This document shows, in pieces, positions 53,772-62,153 of a stretch of 64,000 nt of DNA. The DNA comes from Chitinophagales bacterium. GTDB lineage: Bacteria; Bacteroidota; Bacteroidia; Chitinophagales; BACL12. The number at the start of each line of letters is the position of its first letter. Within the stretch, counting starts at the first letter, position 1. The position numbers and the translations under genes are program-made. Under the pieces are notes generated by a model. The model made no database searches. It was not told where the DNA came from and saw nothing but the letters and a program-made list of their open reading frames with translations. Location of the stretch: the NCBI GenBank assembly GCA_020636645.1, contig JACJXO010000010.1, positions 13,145-77,144 on the forward strand, read 5' to 3'.

Positions 53772-53798
53772 GAACGGGGAAGATTTTCTTCCCCGTTC
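53772..53798. terminator. Bidirectional terminator
   Basis: GAACGGGGAAG (53772-53782), loop ATTTT, CTTCCCCGTTC (53788-53798): a perfect 11-bp stem between convergent genes, with an AT-rich stretch on the plus-strand side. Confidence 0.88.
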
Positions 53799-53799
53799 A

Positions 53800-54834
53800 T
53801 TATTTAATCTTTTCTTCCCGCATCCGGTTCTCCCAGGCCCAGGCAGAACGCATGATGTCTTCTGTGGTGCGAACGGGCGTCCATCCCAGTAATGATCTTG
53901 CCTTGCTGTTATCTGCGTAGATGGCGATCACATCTCCCGGTCTTTTGTCGCCCAGAAGATAGTTGAGTTCAGTAGCACTTACTTTTTCAAAGGCGTGGAT
54001 CATCTCCAGTACGGTGATGCCTTCTCCGCTGCCCAGGTTGAAGATCTCCACCTTTTCTTTCTGCTTGTTTTCCAGCAGGTATTGCAATGCTTTGGTATGG
54101 GCTGAAGCAATGTCCATCACATGGATGTAGTCACGCAGACAGGAGCCATCGCGGGTGGGGTAATCATCGCCGTAAACGGTCAGCGCCGGTCGTTTTCCAA
54201 TGGCAGTTTCAGTGATGACCGGAACCAGATTGTCGGGCTTCCCGAAGGGGATCTCACCCAGCCTGCCGCTGTCATGGGCACCCGCCGGATTGAAATAGCG
54301 CAGTACGGTGAAACGCATCCTGCTGTGCAGACTGTAGTCATGAATGATCTGTTCACTCATGAGCTTGGTTCTGCCATAGGGCGATTCAGGTTCTGCCAGC
54401 GGTGTGGATTCAGTTACCGGAAGGGAAGCCGCATTACCATAGACCGAGCAGCTTGAGGAAAATACAAAGTGCTGTACATGGAAAGACTCTGCCACCCTCA
54501 ACACGGTGATCAGCGAGTTCAGGTTATTGTCGAAATAACGCAACGGGTGTTCTACTGATTCGCCGACAGACTTATAGGCTGCAAAATGAATGACACCGCT
54601 GATATCAGGGTGCTGTTCAAAAACTTTCCGCACTGCAGCTTCATCGCGGCAATCGAAAGAGTATTGATGAAACGGTTTTCCGCTGATCTCTTCTACCCGT
54701 CCGGCCACAAAGGCCTGTGAACGTTCCAGACTGTCTATGGACACTACTTCAAAGCCCTGTTTCAGCAGATCGATGGCAGTGTGGCTGCCTATATATCCGC
54801 ATCCTCCGGTTACCAGTACCTTACAGGTTTTCAT
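53800..54834 (-). CDS. galE: UDP-glucose 4-epimerase
   Basis: A 344-residue extended SDR interconverting UDP-glucose and UDP-galactose. NAD-binding [10 protein letters not shown] (10-19), [10 protein letters not shown] (S near 123), SPYGRTK (Tyr/Lys pair near 150-154), YFNPAGAH, and [12 protein letters not shown] before the C-terminal domain. The start overlaps the rfbA stop by 4 bp (ATGA), so the two are translated together and provide nucleotide sugars for surface glycans. Confidence 0.95.
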   Translation of the reverse strand: MKTCKVLVTGGCGYIGSHTAIDLLKQGFEVVSIDSLERSQAFVAGRVEEISGKPFHQYSFDCRDEAAVRKVFEQHPDISGVIHFAAYKSVGESVEHPLRYFDNNLNSLITVLRVAESFHVQHFVFSSSCSVYGNAASLPVTESTPLAEPESPYGRTKLMSEQIIHDYSLHSRMRFTVLRYFNPAGAHDSGRLGEIPFGKPDNLVPVITETAIGKRPALTVYGDDYPTRDGSCLRDYIHVMDIASAHTKALQYLLENKQKEKVEIFNLGSGEGITVLEMIHAFEKVSATELNYLLGDKRPGDVIAIYADNSKARSLLGWTPVRTTEDIMRSAWAWENRMREEKIK

Positions 54835-55694
54835 CGTTTCAGTTGACGCATAAGGTATTGACCGTAACCACTCTTCATAAGTGGCTGGGCGATGGCTTCC
54901 AGTTGGGCTGCATCAATGAATTTCTTTCTGTAGGCGATCTCTTCTATACAGCCGATGTTCAGACCCTGTCGCTGTTCGATCACCTGGATGAACTGGCTGG
55001 CCTGCATCAGGCTGTCGAAGGTACCTGTATCAAACCAGGCTGTACCTCTTGGTAGCACCGTAACACGCAGTTTATCTCTGCGAAGGTATTCCTTGTTCAC
55101 ATCGGTGATCTCATATTCACCGCGGGCTGAAGGCTTCAGGTTGCGGGCAATGTCCACTACTTCATTGTCGTAGAAATAGAGGCCGGGAACCGCAAAGTTG
55201 GATTTAGGAGCTGCAGGTTTTTCCTCAATAGAAATGACCTTTTTATCGGCATCGAATTCCACCACACCATAGCGTTCCGGATCACTCACATGATAGGCAT
55301 AGATGATACCTCCATCCGGATCGTTGTTGTTGGCCAGGAGATCTCCAAGCCCGACCCCGTAAAAGATATTATCCCCCAGCACAAGAGCTACCTTGTCTTT
55401 ACCTATGAAATCGGCACCCAAAGTGAAAGCCTGTGCCAGCCCGTCCGGACTGGGTTGTTCCACATAACTGAAGCTGCAACCCAGTCTGGAACCATCACCC
55501 AGCAGCTTCTGAAAACCAGGCAGGTCATAAGGAGTGGAAATGATCAGGATCTCGTTGATGCCCGCCATCATCAGGGTACTGAGCGGGTAGTAGATCATGG
55601 GCTTATCATAGATGGGCATCAGCTGCTTGCTGATGGCCAGGGTGATCGGGTGGAGACGGGTGCCGGATCCACCGGCCAGTATGATTCCTTTCAC
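54831..55694 (-). CDS. rfbA: Glucose-1-phosphate thymidylyltransferase
   Basis: A 287-residue sugar nucleotidyltransferase: [16 protein letters not shown] at the N-terminus, [29 protein letters not shown] near 107 and [10 protein letters not shown] near 218. It makes dTDP-glucose, the first step of dTDP-rhamnose and related deoxysugars. The GTG at 55694 is used because it yields the normal MKGIILAGG start; a TTG 18 bp upstream lies within the TATATTTG box (minus strand). Confidence 0.94.
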   Translation of the reverse strand: MKGIILAGGSGTRLHPITLAISKQLMPIYDKPMIYYPLSTLMMAGINEILIISTPYDLPGFQKLLGDGSRLGCSFSYVEQPSPDGLAQAFTLGADFIGKDKVALVLGDNIFYGVGLGDLLANNNDPDGGIIYAYHVSDPERYGVVEFDADKKVISIEEKPAAPKSNFAVPGLYFYDNEVVDIARNLKPSARGEYEITDVNKEYLRRDKLRVTVLPRGTAWFDTGTFDSLMQASQFIQVIEQRQGLNIGCIEEIAYRKKFIDAAQLEAIAQPLMKSGYGQYLMRQLKR

Positions 55695-55736
55695 AGCAGG
55701 TATTTGCTGCAAATATACGGAAGGCTGCCGGAGGGC

Positions 55737-56759
55737 TTAACCGATAAGAGGTTTTCTTGGTCTGGCATAGTAAAGAATGGCCGTGGCGATCCCTGCCAGG
55801 ATGAACGCACCCAGCTGATGTACCACACCCCAGAATACCGGAATATGGGTGGATGCCAGCAGCAGGGTGGTGACCCCAAGCAGGAATTGAAGGAACACCA
55901 TCAGTAGCAGTGCATGCTCCAGCCTGCGCATGGATGGGGCACTGAAACGACGGTTCTGCAACCAGAATATCCCGACCGCGAGGAACACCAGGATGCCCAG
56001 GGTACGGTGGACGAAGTTGATGGTGGTGGGGTTATCAAAGATCGCTGCCATGGCGTTGGCTCCATGAAATGCATTGGGGGGGATGACCGTGCCGTTCATT
56101 AATGGCCAGGTCTGGAACAGCAGGCCGGCTTTGGTGCCTGCCATGAAACCACCGAATGCGATCTGCACGACGATGATACCCAGCACCCAGCGAATGTGTT
56201 TTGCTGCAACCGGGTGATCGGTAGGAACAGGTTTCTTTCGCATGGAAAGAGCCAGCCAGATCAGGTACAGAAACACCAGCAAGGCCAGCAGGAGATGCAG
56301 CGTCAGGTTATAGGGGCTCACCCAGGGTTTGTCTATCAGTCCGCTGGCTACCATGATCCAGCCCATGAACCCCTGCAGACCACCTAAAAGAAAGACCACG
56401 AGGAACCGGTTCCGCATGGCTTTGTTCAGCCTGCCGGAGAACCAGAAATACAGGAAAGGGATCAGGAAAACGAGGCCGATGAGTCGGGCCCAGTTGCGGT
56501 GGATATATTCCCACCAGAAGATGCTTTTGAAACCAGGCAGGTCCATGTCGCTGTTCACCAGCTCATATTGCGGAAACTGTTTGTACTGGTCGAAAGCCTC
56601 GTTCCATTGTTCTGCATTCAGGGGTGGCAGTGCGCCCATGAGCACATCCCATTCGGTGATGGACAGTCCGGAACCCGTCAGCCGGGTGATACCTCCCAGC
56701 ATGACCTGTACCAGCACCATGAAGGCACCGGTCCACAACCACAGGCGTATCGCTTTCAT
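55737..56759 (-). CDS. ctaA: Heme A synthase, COX15/CtaA family
   Basis: A 340-residue membrane protein with eight hydrophobic segments in two four-helix halves. Conserved histidines occur in WWEYIHRNWARLIG near 92, LTLHLLLAL near 158, INFVHRTLG near 255 and GVVHQLGAF near 318. It has TRLTGSGLSITEWDV near 30-44, typical of the alphaproteobacterial/mitochondrial COX15 branch. It oxidises heme O to heme A for cytochrome oxidases. The ATG at 56759 lies 4 nt after a perfect TACCTTTG box. Confidence 0.94.
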   Translation of the reverse strand: MKAIRLWLWTGAFMVLVQVMLGGITRLTGSGLSITEWDVLMGALPPLNAEQWNEAFDQYKQFPQYELVNSDMDLPGFKSIFWWEYIHRNWARLIGLVFLIPFLYFWFSGRLNKAMRNRFLVVFLLGGLQGFMGWIMVASGLIDKPWVSPYNLTLHLLLALLVFLYLIWLALSMRKKPVPTDHPVAAKHIRWVLGIIVVQIAFGGFMAGTKAGLLFQTWPLMNGTVIPPNAFHGANAMAAIFDNPTTINFVHRTLGILVFLAVGIFWLQNRRFSAPSMRRLEHALLLMVFLQFLLGVTTLLLASTHIPVFWGVVHQLGAFILAGIATAILYYARPRKPLIG

Positions 56760-56763
56760 AGGA

Positions 56764-56771
56764 CAAAGGTA
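56764..56771 (-). promoter_or_regulatory. TACCTTTG promoter box of heme A synthase gene
   Basis: A perfect TAnnTTTG on the minus strand, separated by TCCT from the start codon at 56759. This is the clearest short-leader example on the minus strand. Confidence 0.5.
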
Positions 56772-56802
56772 TATGGAGAGAAACAAGAAGGAAATGAAAA
56801 GT

Positions 56803-56931
56803 TCATTTTCTGCGATAGGTACCGTCGAAGGCTGTTTGCCAGGTTACCCCGCCATCAGTTGATCGCTCCCAAAACAGTCCGGAATGATCTCTATTCACTC
56901 TGATATCGCCGGGGTAAAAGTGCTGGGTTTG
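56803..56931 (-). pseudogene. 3' remnant of a gene (43-codon tail)
   Basis: On the minus strand an open stretch between a TAA (just above 56931) and a TGA (56803-56805) reads VQTQHFYPGDIRVNRDHSG, then LFWERSTDGGVTWQTAFDG and TYRRK. It has no start codon. The W-E-R-S-x-D-G-G-x-T-W and F-D-G-T-Y pattern looks like the C-terminus of a larger conserved protein family of Bacteroidota that I cannot name with certainty. It lies between heme A synthase and the OmpA-like genes and appears to be what is left of a deleted gene. Confidence 0.55.
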
Positions 56932-57045
56932 TACTTATCTCATTCGCCCGGTCAGGAGTCAAAATCACAGTGATGACCACTATGACCCTTCACCAGTCAG
57001 GCAAGGACTATAAATTAAGCAATAATTTATGCGAAATAAACGCTA

Positions 57046-57534
57046 TTATTTGGCTGCCGGAGGAACATATTTCGTGACCACCAATTCTATTCTGTCATTC
57101 TTCTTTTTGGAAGCATCATCCTTTTCCTCTACAAGCGGTTCGGTCGCTCCAAGTCCGACAGGTTTCAAACGGGTACCGGCAAGTCCACCTTTCTTGACCA
57201 GAAATCCGCACAGCTCACGTGCCCGGTTCTTGGAAAGTTCTTTTTTCTTGCTGATGATGTCCATGCCATCGGGGGTATTGATCTCTGGACAGCACATATG
57301 GCTTCTGACCTCTACTGCCAGGGTGGTATCAGCTGCCAGGACCCGTGCCAGGTTGAGGGCATAGGGCAGTGACTCACGGCTGAAACTGCGTTTTCCCTGT
57401 TCATAGGTCAGCTTTTCCATGATGTAGATCTTGCCCGGCTGGAGGTCGCCGGCCTGCAGGGAATCTTTGACATATACGTATCTGGCTTGTCTGGCAAGTT
57501 CCTGTTCATAGGCGGCTATCTGCTCCTTTTTCAT
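57046..57534 (-). CDS. OmpA-like domain protein without signal peptide
   Basis: A 162-residue protein whose C-terminal half is an OmpA-type peptidoglycan-binding domain (GKIYIMEKLTY, then SKKKELSKNRARELCGFLVKKGG, RLKPVGLGATEPL and NDRIELVV). It lacks a signal peptide, unusual for an OmpA domain. Its start overlaps the stop of the upstream gene by 2 bp (ATGA). Either it is made as a separate coupled protein, or it is the second half of a double OmpA protein split by a frameshift near the TTTTCCCC tract at about 57539-57546. Confidence 0.7.
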   Translation of the reverse strand: MKKEQIAAYEQELARQARYVYVKDSLQAGDLQPGKIYIMEKLTYEQGKRSFSRESLPYALNLARVLAADTTLAVEVRSHMCCPEINTPDGMDIISKKKELSKNRARELCGFLVKKGGLAGTRLKPVGLGATEPLVEEKDDASKKKNDRIELVVTKYVPPAAK

Positions 57535-57914
57535 GGTTCTGGGGAAAAGGTCAGCCAAACCTTGTCTTCGTTGATATCCGGTCCGCCCTTACCATCGCAG
57601 TAGATGATCTGGTAATCGAAGAAGCCATTGTCAATGAGTGTTGCCTTGACGGCGTCAGCTCTTTCCTGTGCAAAGGCCGATGCTTTTTTCAGTTTGTTAT
57701 CGCGGCTGCAGTATCCCTGGATCTTGACCACATAATCATTCTTATCTCCAATGCTGTCTGTAACAAAGTACAGCAGGCTGATGCGGTCATTGAAATCGAT
57801 CTGATCCGTATTGGATTTCAGCTGCAGGGTGTACTGAAAGATGGAGTCGGTCGGATTGGCCAGCAAGGCCAGAGAGATCAGGGAGAACAGGAGGGTGGGT
57901 ACTAGTTTTTTCAT
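57531..57914 (-). CDS. Exported OmpA-like protein
   Basis: A 127-residue protein with signal peptide (LVPTLLFSLISLALLANP) and an OmpA-like domain (SNTDQIDFNDRISLLYFV, KASAFAQERADAVKATLI, YCDGKGGPDINEDKVWLTF). The domain lacks the terminal R-V-E strand of typical members and stops soon after KVWLTF, directly at the start of the next OmpA-like gene. In the alternative reading both ORFs form one two-domain protein of about 290 residues. Confidence 0.75.
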   Translation of the reverse strand: MKKLVPTLLFSLISLALLANPTDSIFQYTLQLKSNTDQIDFNDRISLLYFVTDSIGDKNDYVVKIQGYCSRDNKLKKASAFAQERADAVKATLIDNGFFDYQIIYCDGKGGPDINEDKVWLTFSPEP

Positions 57915-58120
57915 CGGCATTCAGGTATGGCAATAAAGGTAAGTTTCCTGGGTAAAAGATGAGAATTTGGGGCAGGAGGTTGGCAGGGATTTAACAGATA
58001 AATCATTTAAAACGGATGGGGGTATATGTGACATGATTTATTCTTGCCTTTCTGGATATCAGAAACCAACTGTCAGTCCTGATGTACATTCTGCATTCTG
58101 ATGGCTGCCCTGGAATTCAG

Positions 58121-60001
58121 TTATCTTGTTAAATAAAGGGAACCTGTTGTTTGGTTAAACGGAGTGTATATTTCTATCTGATATATTCCGGTTGGTAGTG
58201 GATTATCAGTTTTAAACACCGCGTATCCAAAGTGTAAATACATTGTTTCTGTATAAACAACCTTGCCTGACAAATCATAAAAGATGATCCTTGCCGGCAG
58301 GCTTTCCATATTTGTTTTGATTTGGATGGCAAAATGTCCGTCGGACGGATTTGGATATATCGTCAATTGGGTATGAGAAATCAACGGTTCAGTTTGACGA
58401 AGGGGAATAGTAAAATAAGCCAGCACAGATTCTGCATAACTATCTTCTGTGAAAGGACAAACAGAGCGTACTTTCCATTCATAACTGGCGCCGGAAGTAA
58501 GGTCGTTCAGCATGATCATTTTATCTGAGCTGGTTTCTATTGTCCATAGCGGCGATCCCGTTATTCTGTAATAGATTTCATACCCTGAAAGAGGGTCCCC
58601 ATAGTTAGATCTCCAACTCAATTGTGCAGTAGCATCAGGCTTTGGAGTTGAATACAAATGATGGGGTTTATAACTCCTGCAATCATTTTGGCCAGCTTTC
58701 ACCAGCCAGAAGTCATAGCCTCCCCATCCGGATTCAGTTTTATCACCGGAAGCCGGAGACACTGAATAGCCTCCAATTATTATTTCTCCATATCTGTTTC
58801 GGCAGATTGATTCTGTATTGTCAGCACCGGATCCACCGATATCCATTTGCCAGGAAATGTTGCCGTATTCATCCATACCAACCAGCCAGTAGTCGAAGTC
58901 TCCCTGATTGAGAGTTGACTTATTGCCACTTATTCCTGAACGGGAATGACCGCTGAATACATAAGAGCTGTCACGCAACTGAGCGATGTCATAAAGCATA
59001 TCAAGGCCATCACCGCCGATCGTTTTTTCCCAGATAAGATTTCCTGTTGAATCAAGCATGACCGGCCAGTAGTCAAAATCGCCAAAGCTATCTTCCGACT
59101 TGTCAAATGAAGCATTGGAGTATGACCGGCCGGCTACAAGAATTCGCCCGTTATGATCCTGGTAGATACTCTCCAGCAGATCAGCCCCACTACCTCCTGC
59201 TACTGACTCCCAAAGAACGTCACCTGCTTCATTGAGTTCCAGGATCCAATAGTCCTCATCGCCTTTGTTTGCTTCGCTTTTGTAAGGGCCAGCCGGAGAT
59301 GCAGAGTATCCTGCAATCAGGGAATGTCCATTTTCTTTAACAATGATATCACGCAGATAATCATAGCTGCTGCCTCCAAGTGTCTTCTGCCATTCAATGT
59401 TTCCAACGCTGTCTGTTTTAACCACCCAAAAGTCACAGAAGCCCAGTGTTGCGTCTGTTTTCAGTCCTCCGATACCAGAAAATGACCAGCCACCCAACAA
59501 GCAGCCACCGTCTGGGGTGGGTACGGCTATATGGAGCCAGTCATCTTGAGTGCTTCCAATGGTAACATCCCATAATACATTTCCACCAGCGTCCAGTTTA
59601 ACCAGCCAGTAATCCATGTCGCCGAAAGATGGTTGGCTTTTATCACCACTAACTCCTGAACCGGAGATGATGGCTGCTATATATCCGCCGTCCTGTGTTT
59701 GCCGAACGTTTTGCAGGTGATCATAACCACTGCCACCAATGGTATTTTCCCATTGTATCTCGCCCCGGCCATTCATTTTGACGATCCAGGCGTCCCTGCT
59801 GCCAATGGCGTCTTCTGATTTATTGCCTCCGGCATTGGAAACAGTATTTCCTGCCAGAATGAATCCCTCATCTTTCGTTGGTATGATACAGTGCAGCCAA
59901 TCATTATCTGTACTACCGAGGTTTTTTTGAAATAATATATCCGGACTTTGCGATTTGGCAGGAATTGCCAATATGCAGGCAAATACAAGTTTTAATGTCA
60001 A
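58121..60001 (-). CDS. Secreted repeat protein with fibronectin-like domain and T9SS sorting domain
   Basis: A 626-residue exported protein. About seven repeats of 55 residues share TIGGSG-D-L, TQDGGYI-A-G-S and DYWLVK-D--GN. An FN3-like domain follows near 440-530 (GYEIYYRITGSPLWTIETSS), then an NP-type sorting domain (LTIYPNPSDGHFAIQI, GIYQIEIYTP). The repeat form is that of Kelch- or propeller-like surface proteins of Bacteroidota. No ATG or GTG is present in frame before the signal (LKLVFACILAIPAKSQ). The TTG at 60001 is the best start; a lost ATG is an alternative. Confidence 0.85.
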   Translation of the reverse strand: MTLKLVFACILAIPAKSQSPDILFQKNLGSTDNDWLHCIIPTKDEGFILAGNTVSNAGGNKSEDAIGSRDAWIVKMNGRGEIQWENTIGGSGYDHLQNVRQTQDGGYIAAIISGSGVSGDKSQPSFGDMDYWLVKLDAGGNVLWDVTIGSTQDDWLHIAVPTPDGGCLLGGWSFSGIGGLKTDATLGFCDFWVVKTDSVGNIEWQKTLGGSSYDYLRDIIVKENGHSLIAGYSASPAGPYKSEANKGDEDYWILELNEAGDVLWESVAGGSGADLLESIYQDHNGRILVAGRSYSNASFDKSEDSFGDFDYWPVMLDSTGNLIWEKTIGGDGLDMLYDIAQLRDSSYVFSGHSRSGISGNKSTLNQGDFDYWLVGMDEYGNISWQMDIGGSGADNTESICRNRYGEIIIGGYSVSPASGDKTESGWGGYDFWLVKAGQNDCRSYKPHHLYSTPKPDATAQLSWRSNYGDPLSGYEIYYRITGSPLWTIETSSDKMIMLNDLTSGASYEWKVRSVCPFTEDSYAESVLAYFTIPLRQTEPLISHTQLTIYPNPSDGHFAIQIKTNMESLPARIIFYDLSGKVVYTETMYLHFGYAVFKTDNPLPTGIYQIEIYTPFNQTTGSLYLTR

Positions 60002-60102
60002 CGTCTTATTAATGCTTATACGAGGACTGCCCCGTACAAGTTAAACATTGAAGTATGAACTGCGAAAGGTAGCCATCATGAGATACAGGTCAGATGGCCC
60101 GG

Positions 60103-60134
60103 GGTCCCTGACTGCGTCACGCAGGCAGGGAACC
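60103..60134. repeat. Imperfect 15-bp hairpin overlapping the tRNA-Phe break
   Basis: GGTCCCTG-A-CTGCG, loop TCA, CGCAG-G-CAGGG-A-ACC: pairs over 13 positions with one A-G mismatch and one bulge. The right part (60116-60138) is a 23-bp sequence repeated exactly at 63647-63669. It replaces the 3' half of the tRNA-Phe gene. Confidence 0.75.
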
Positions 60135-60185
60135 GCCGACACATGGATTTTCAGTCCATTGCTCTACCAACTGAGCTACCGCACC
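60130..60185 (-). tRNA. tRNA-Phe (GAA), 3'-truncated at the T-loop
   Basis: The minus strand shows acceptor GGTGCGG (60179-60185), TA, D-arm GCTC...GAGC, anticodon stem ATGGA/TCCAT (60155-60159/60143-60147) with loop CTGAAAA and anticodon GAA (60150-60152). The variable loop and T-stem GGCGG (60133-60137) and TTC follow. After TTC the sequence becomes CCTGCCTGCG instead of GAATCCGCC, and the 3' acceptor strand CCGCACC is absent in the next 50 bases. The gene thus lacks about 20 nt and cannot make a normal tRNA. Another tRNA-Phe gene must exist elsewhere. Confidence 0.75.
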
Positions 60186-60201
60186 ATAATTTCAAATACC
60201 A

Positions 60202-60225
60202 ATCCCGAATCGTTCCTCTCGGGAT
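60202..60225. terminator. ATCCCGA hairpin upstream of the broken tRNA
   Basis: ATCCCGA (60202-60208) pairs with TCGGGAT (60219-60225), followed by CTTGTTTTT on the plus strand. A related hairpin (ATCCCGG/CCGGGAT then CTTGTT) lies at 63697-63720, next to the second repeat copy. Confidence 0.5.
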
Positions 60226-60353
60226 CTTGTTTTTCTATGGTTCGTTCCCTCACCTTGAAAAGCCAAGACTAAGCTACCAAAACATTTTTTCGTCAGATTG
60301 CAGGGTATATTAAACCCCTTCGGCAGTAAATATTATAAAAAGGTCATATTTGG

Positions 60354-62153
60354 ATGGCCAATAAACCTTGCATGCAGTATTTCTCCCTGAATTCAAGAAA
60401 TACATTGATGTTGTTGTACAGCCTGCTACTGGCGGTCCACATCTTTTTCTATCCTAAATGGAGGGAAACAGGTACAGAAACCACCATCTCCTGGGATGTA
60501 TCGGGCTACTATATGTACCTGCCGGCAATTTTTATCTACCATGATCTGGAACAGGTAGCCTTTCTGGATTCGATATCGAAAACCTATCAGCCCGCAGGTG
60601 ATGATTATCAGGCATTCCAAATCGGGAACGGCAACCGGGTTATGAAATATACGATGGGGCAAGCTATCATGTACAGCCCTTTTTTCTTTCTGGGACATGC
60701 CTGGGCTCTGGCAGACAACAGGTTTCCGGCTGATGGCTTTTCTAAGCCCTATCAGGTGGCCATCTCATTGAGTAGTCTGGTATTTGCTCTGATCGGCCTC
60801 TGGTATCTGCGAAAACTCCTCCTGCTTTTTTTTGCTGATAAAGCTGTTGCCTGGTCGCTGCTTGTTATAGTGACGGGATCTAATTACCTGAACTATTCAG
60901 CCATTGATGGCGCCCTGACCCATAACTACCTGTTCACCCTTTATGTGGCGGTTCTGTGGACCACCCATCAGTTCTGGCGATCACCAAACATGCACTCTGC
61001 CATGCTGATAGGTTTTTGGTGCGGATTGGCGGCCCTGACCAGACCCACTGAATTGATACTGATCTTCTGGCCGGTTTTTTGGGGATTGTCTGCCTGGGAT
61101 AGATCGGGAATCCGTCAGCGTTTCCGCGAGATCATCCGTCAAAAAAAATATTGGTCAGGTATGGTGCTCACCGCACTTGTCATTGGATCAATGCAATTGA
61201 TCTATTGGCGTTCGGTTACGGGTCAATGGCTGTTCTATTCTTATGAGGATCAGGGTTTCAGCTGGCTTGAGCCGCATATCATCAAAGGGTTGTTCAGCTA
61301 CAGAAGCGGTTGGCTGGTCTATTCACCGGCAATGTTGCTGTGCCTGATCGGATTCTTATTCCTCTTGAAGAAAAACAGATCCTTTGGTATCTCTGCCGTG
61401 ATCTATACTGTGTTGTTTGTTTACATTGCTTTTTCCTGGGATATCTGGTGGTATGGTAATTCACTTGGGCAGCGGGCCATGATTCAGTTGTATCCGGTAC
61501 TGGCGTTTCCGCTGGCCGCATTTTTTGAAAGTTGTGTCTGGCATCGAACGTGGTCAGCTGTGTTGCTTTCGTTATTTCTGTTCATTACTGTTTATCTCAA
61601 TGGCTGGTTCACCTATCAGGCGCATAAGGGAGGTCTTCTGCCAACCGGCATCAATAACAGGCAGTATTTTTGGCGTACTGTGGGAAGATTTCATCAGGAT
61701 CCGGACGATATTAAACTTCTGGATTACTCAGAAGTTTACAGAGGCTCCATGGAGCAGGCAGATCTTATACTGGATACAAGTGAAACGAGTCAATGGAATT
61801 CCGGCCCAATTGTTCTATTGCAGGATGACACGGTGACCAATGAATGGATGCTGGCAGTACCATCAGATAATCCGGATTGGATGCGCATTTACTTTCGGGC
61901 CACTGTACCTTACCGGGAGCCAGACATTTGGAAGCAGGACCAATTACTTATAAGATATCATGTTCAAGGTAGAATGGATCACCAGGAATCCATCCGTATC
62001 CAGCGACTGATGCAGGAAAATACCTGGCCGCTGTACATGGATGTGCAGTTCAACAGGTATCAGGCCGATTCTATCGGTGTTATGTTTAAGCATAATTTGT
62101 CTGTATATCCACTCACCATCGATTCCATCCTGATATATTCCATTCATGAATGA
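60354..62153 (+). CDS. Multi-pass GT-C-like membrane protein (glycosyltransferase 39-type)
   Basis: A 599-residue protein with about twelve membrane segments in the first 430 residues and a soluble periplasmic tail of about 150. The first loop holds TTISWDVSGYYMYLPAI, which has the acidic residue expected in GT-C enzymes. NYSAIDGALTHNYLF and RPTELILIFWPVFWGL are typical of membrane glycosyltransferases that use lipid-linked sugars. Donor and acceptor cannot be deduced. It starts at 60354 after a CATATTTG box one base upstream. The next gene overlaps it by 8 bp. Confidence 0.75.
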   Translation: MANKPCMQYFSLNSRNTLMLLYSLLLAVHIFFYPKWRETGTETTISWDVSGYYMYLPAIFIYHDLEQVAFLDSISKTYQPAGDDYQAFQIGNGNRVMKYTMGQAIMYSPFFFLGHAWALADNRFPADGFSKPYQVAISLSSLVFALIGLWYLRKLLLLFFADKAVAWSLLVIVTGSNYLNYSAIDGALTHNYLFTLYVAVLWTTHQFWRSPNMHSAMLIGFWCGLAALTRPTELILIFWPVFWGLSAWDRSGIRQRFREIIRQKKYWSGMVLTALVIGSMQLIYWRSVTGQWLFYSYEDQGFSWLEPHIIKGLFSYRSGWLVYSPAMLLCLIGFLFLLKKNRSFGISAVIYTVLFVYIAFSWDIWWYGNSLGQRAMIQLYPVLAFPLAAFFESCVWHRTWSAVLLSLFLFITVYLNGWFTYQAHKGGLLPTGINNRQYFWRTVGRFHQDPDDIKLLDYSEVYRGSMEQADLILDTSETSQWNSGPIVLLQDDTVTNEWMLAVPSDNPDWMRIYFRATVPYREPDIWKQDQLLIRYHVQGRMDHQESIRIQRLMQENTWPLYMDVQFNRYQADSIGVMFKHNLSVYPLTIDSILIYSIHE

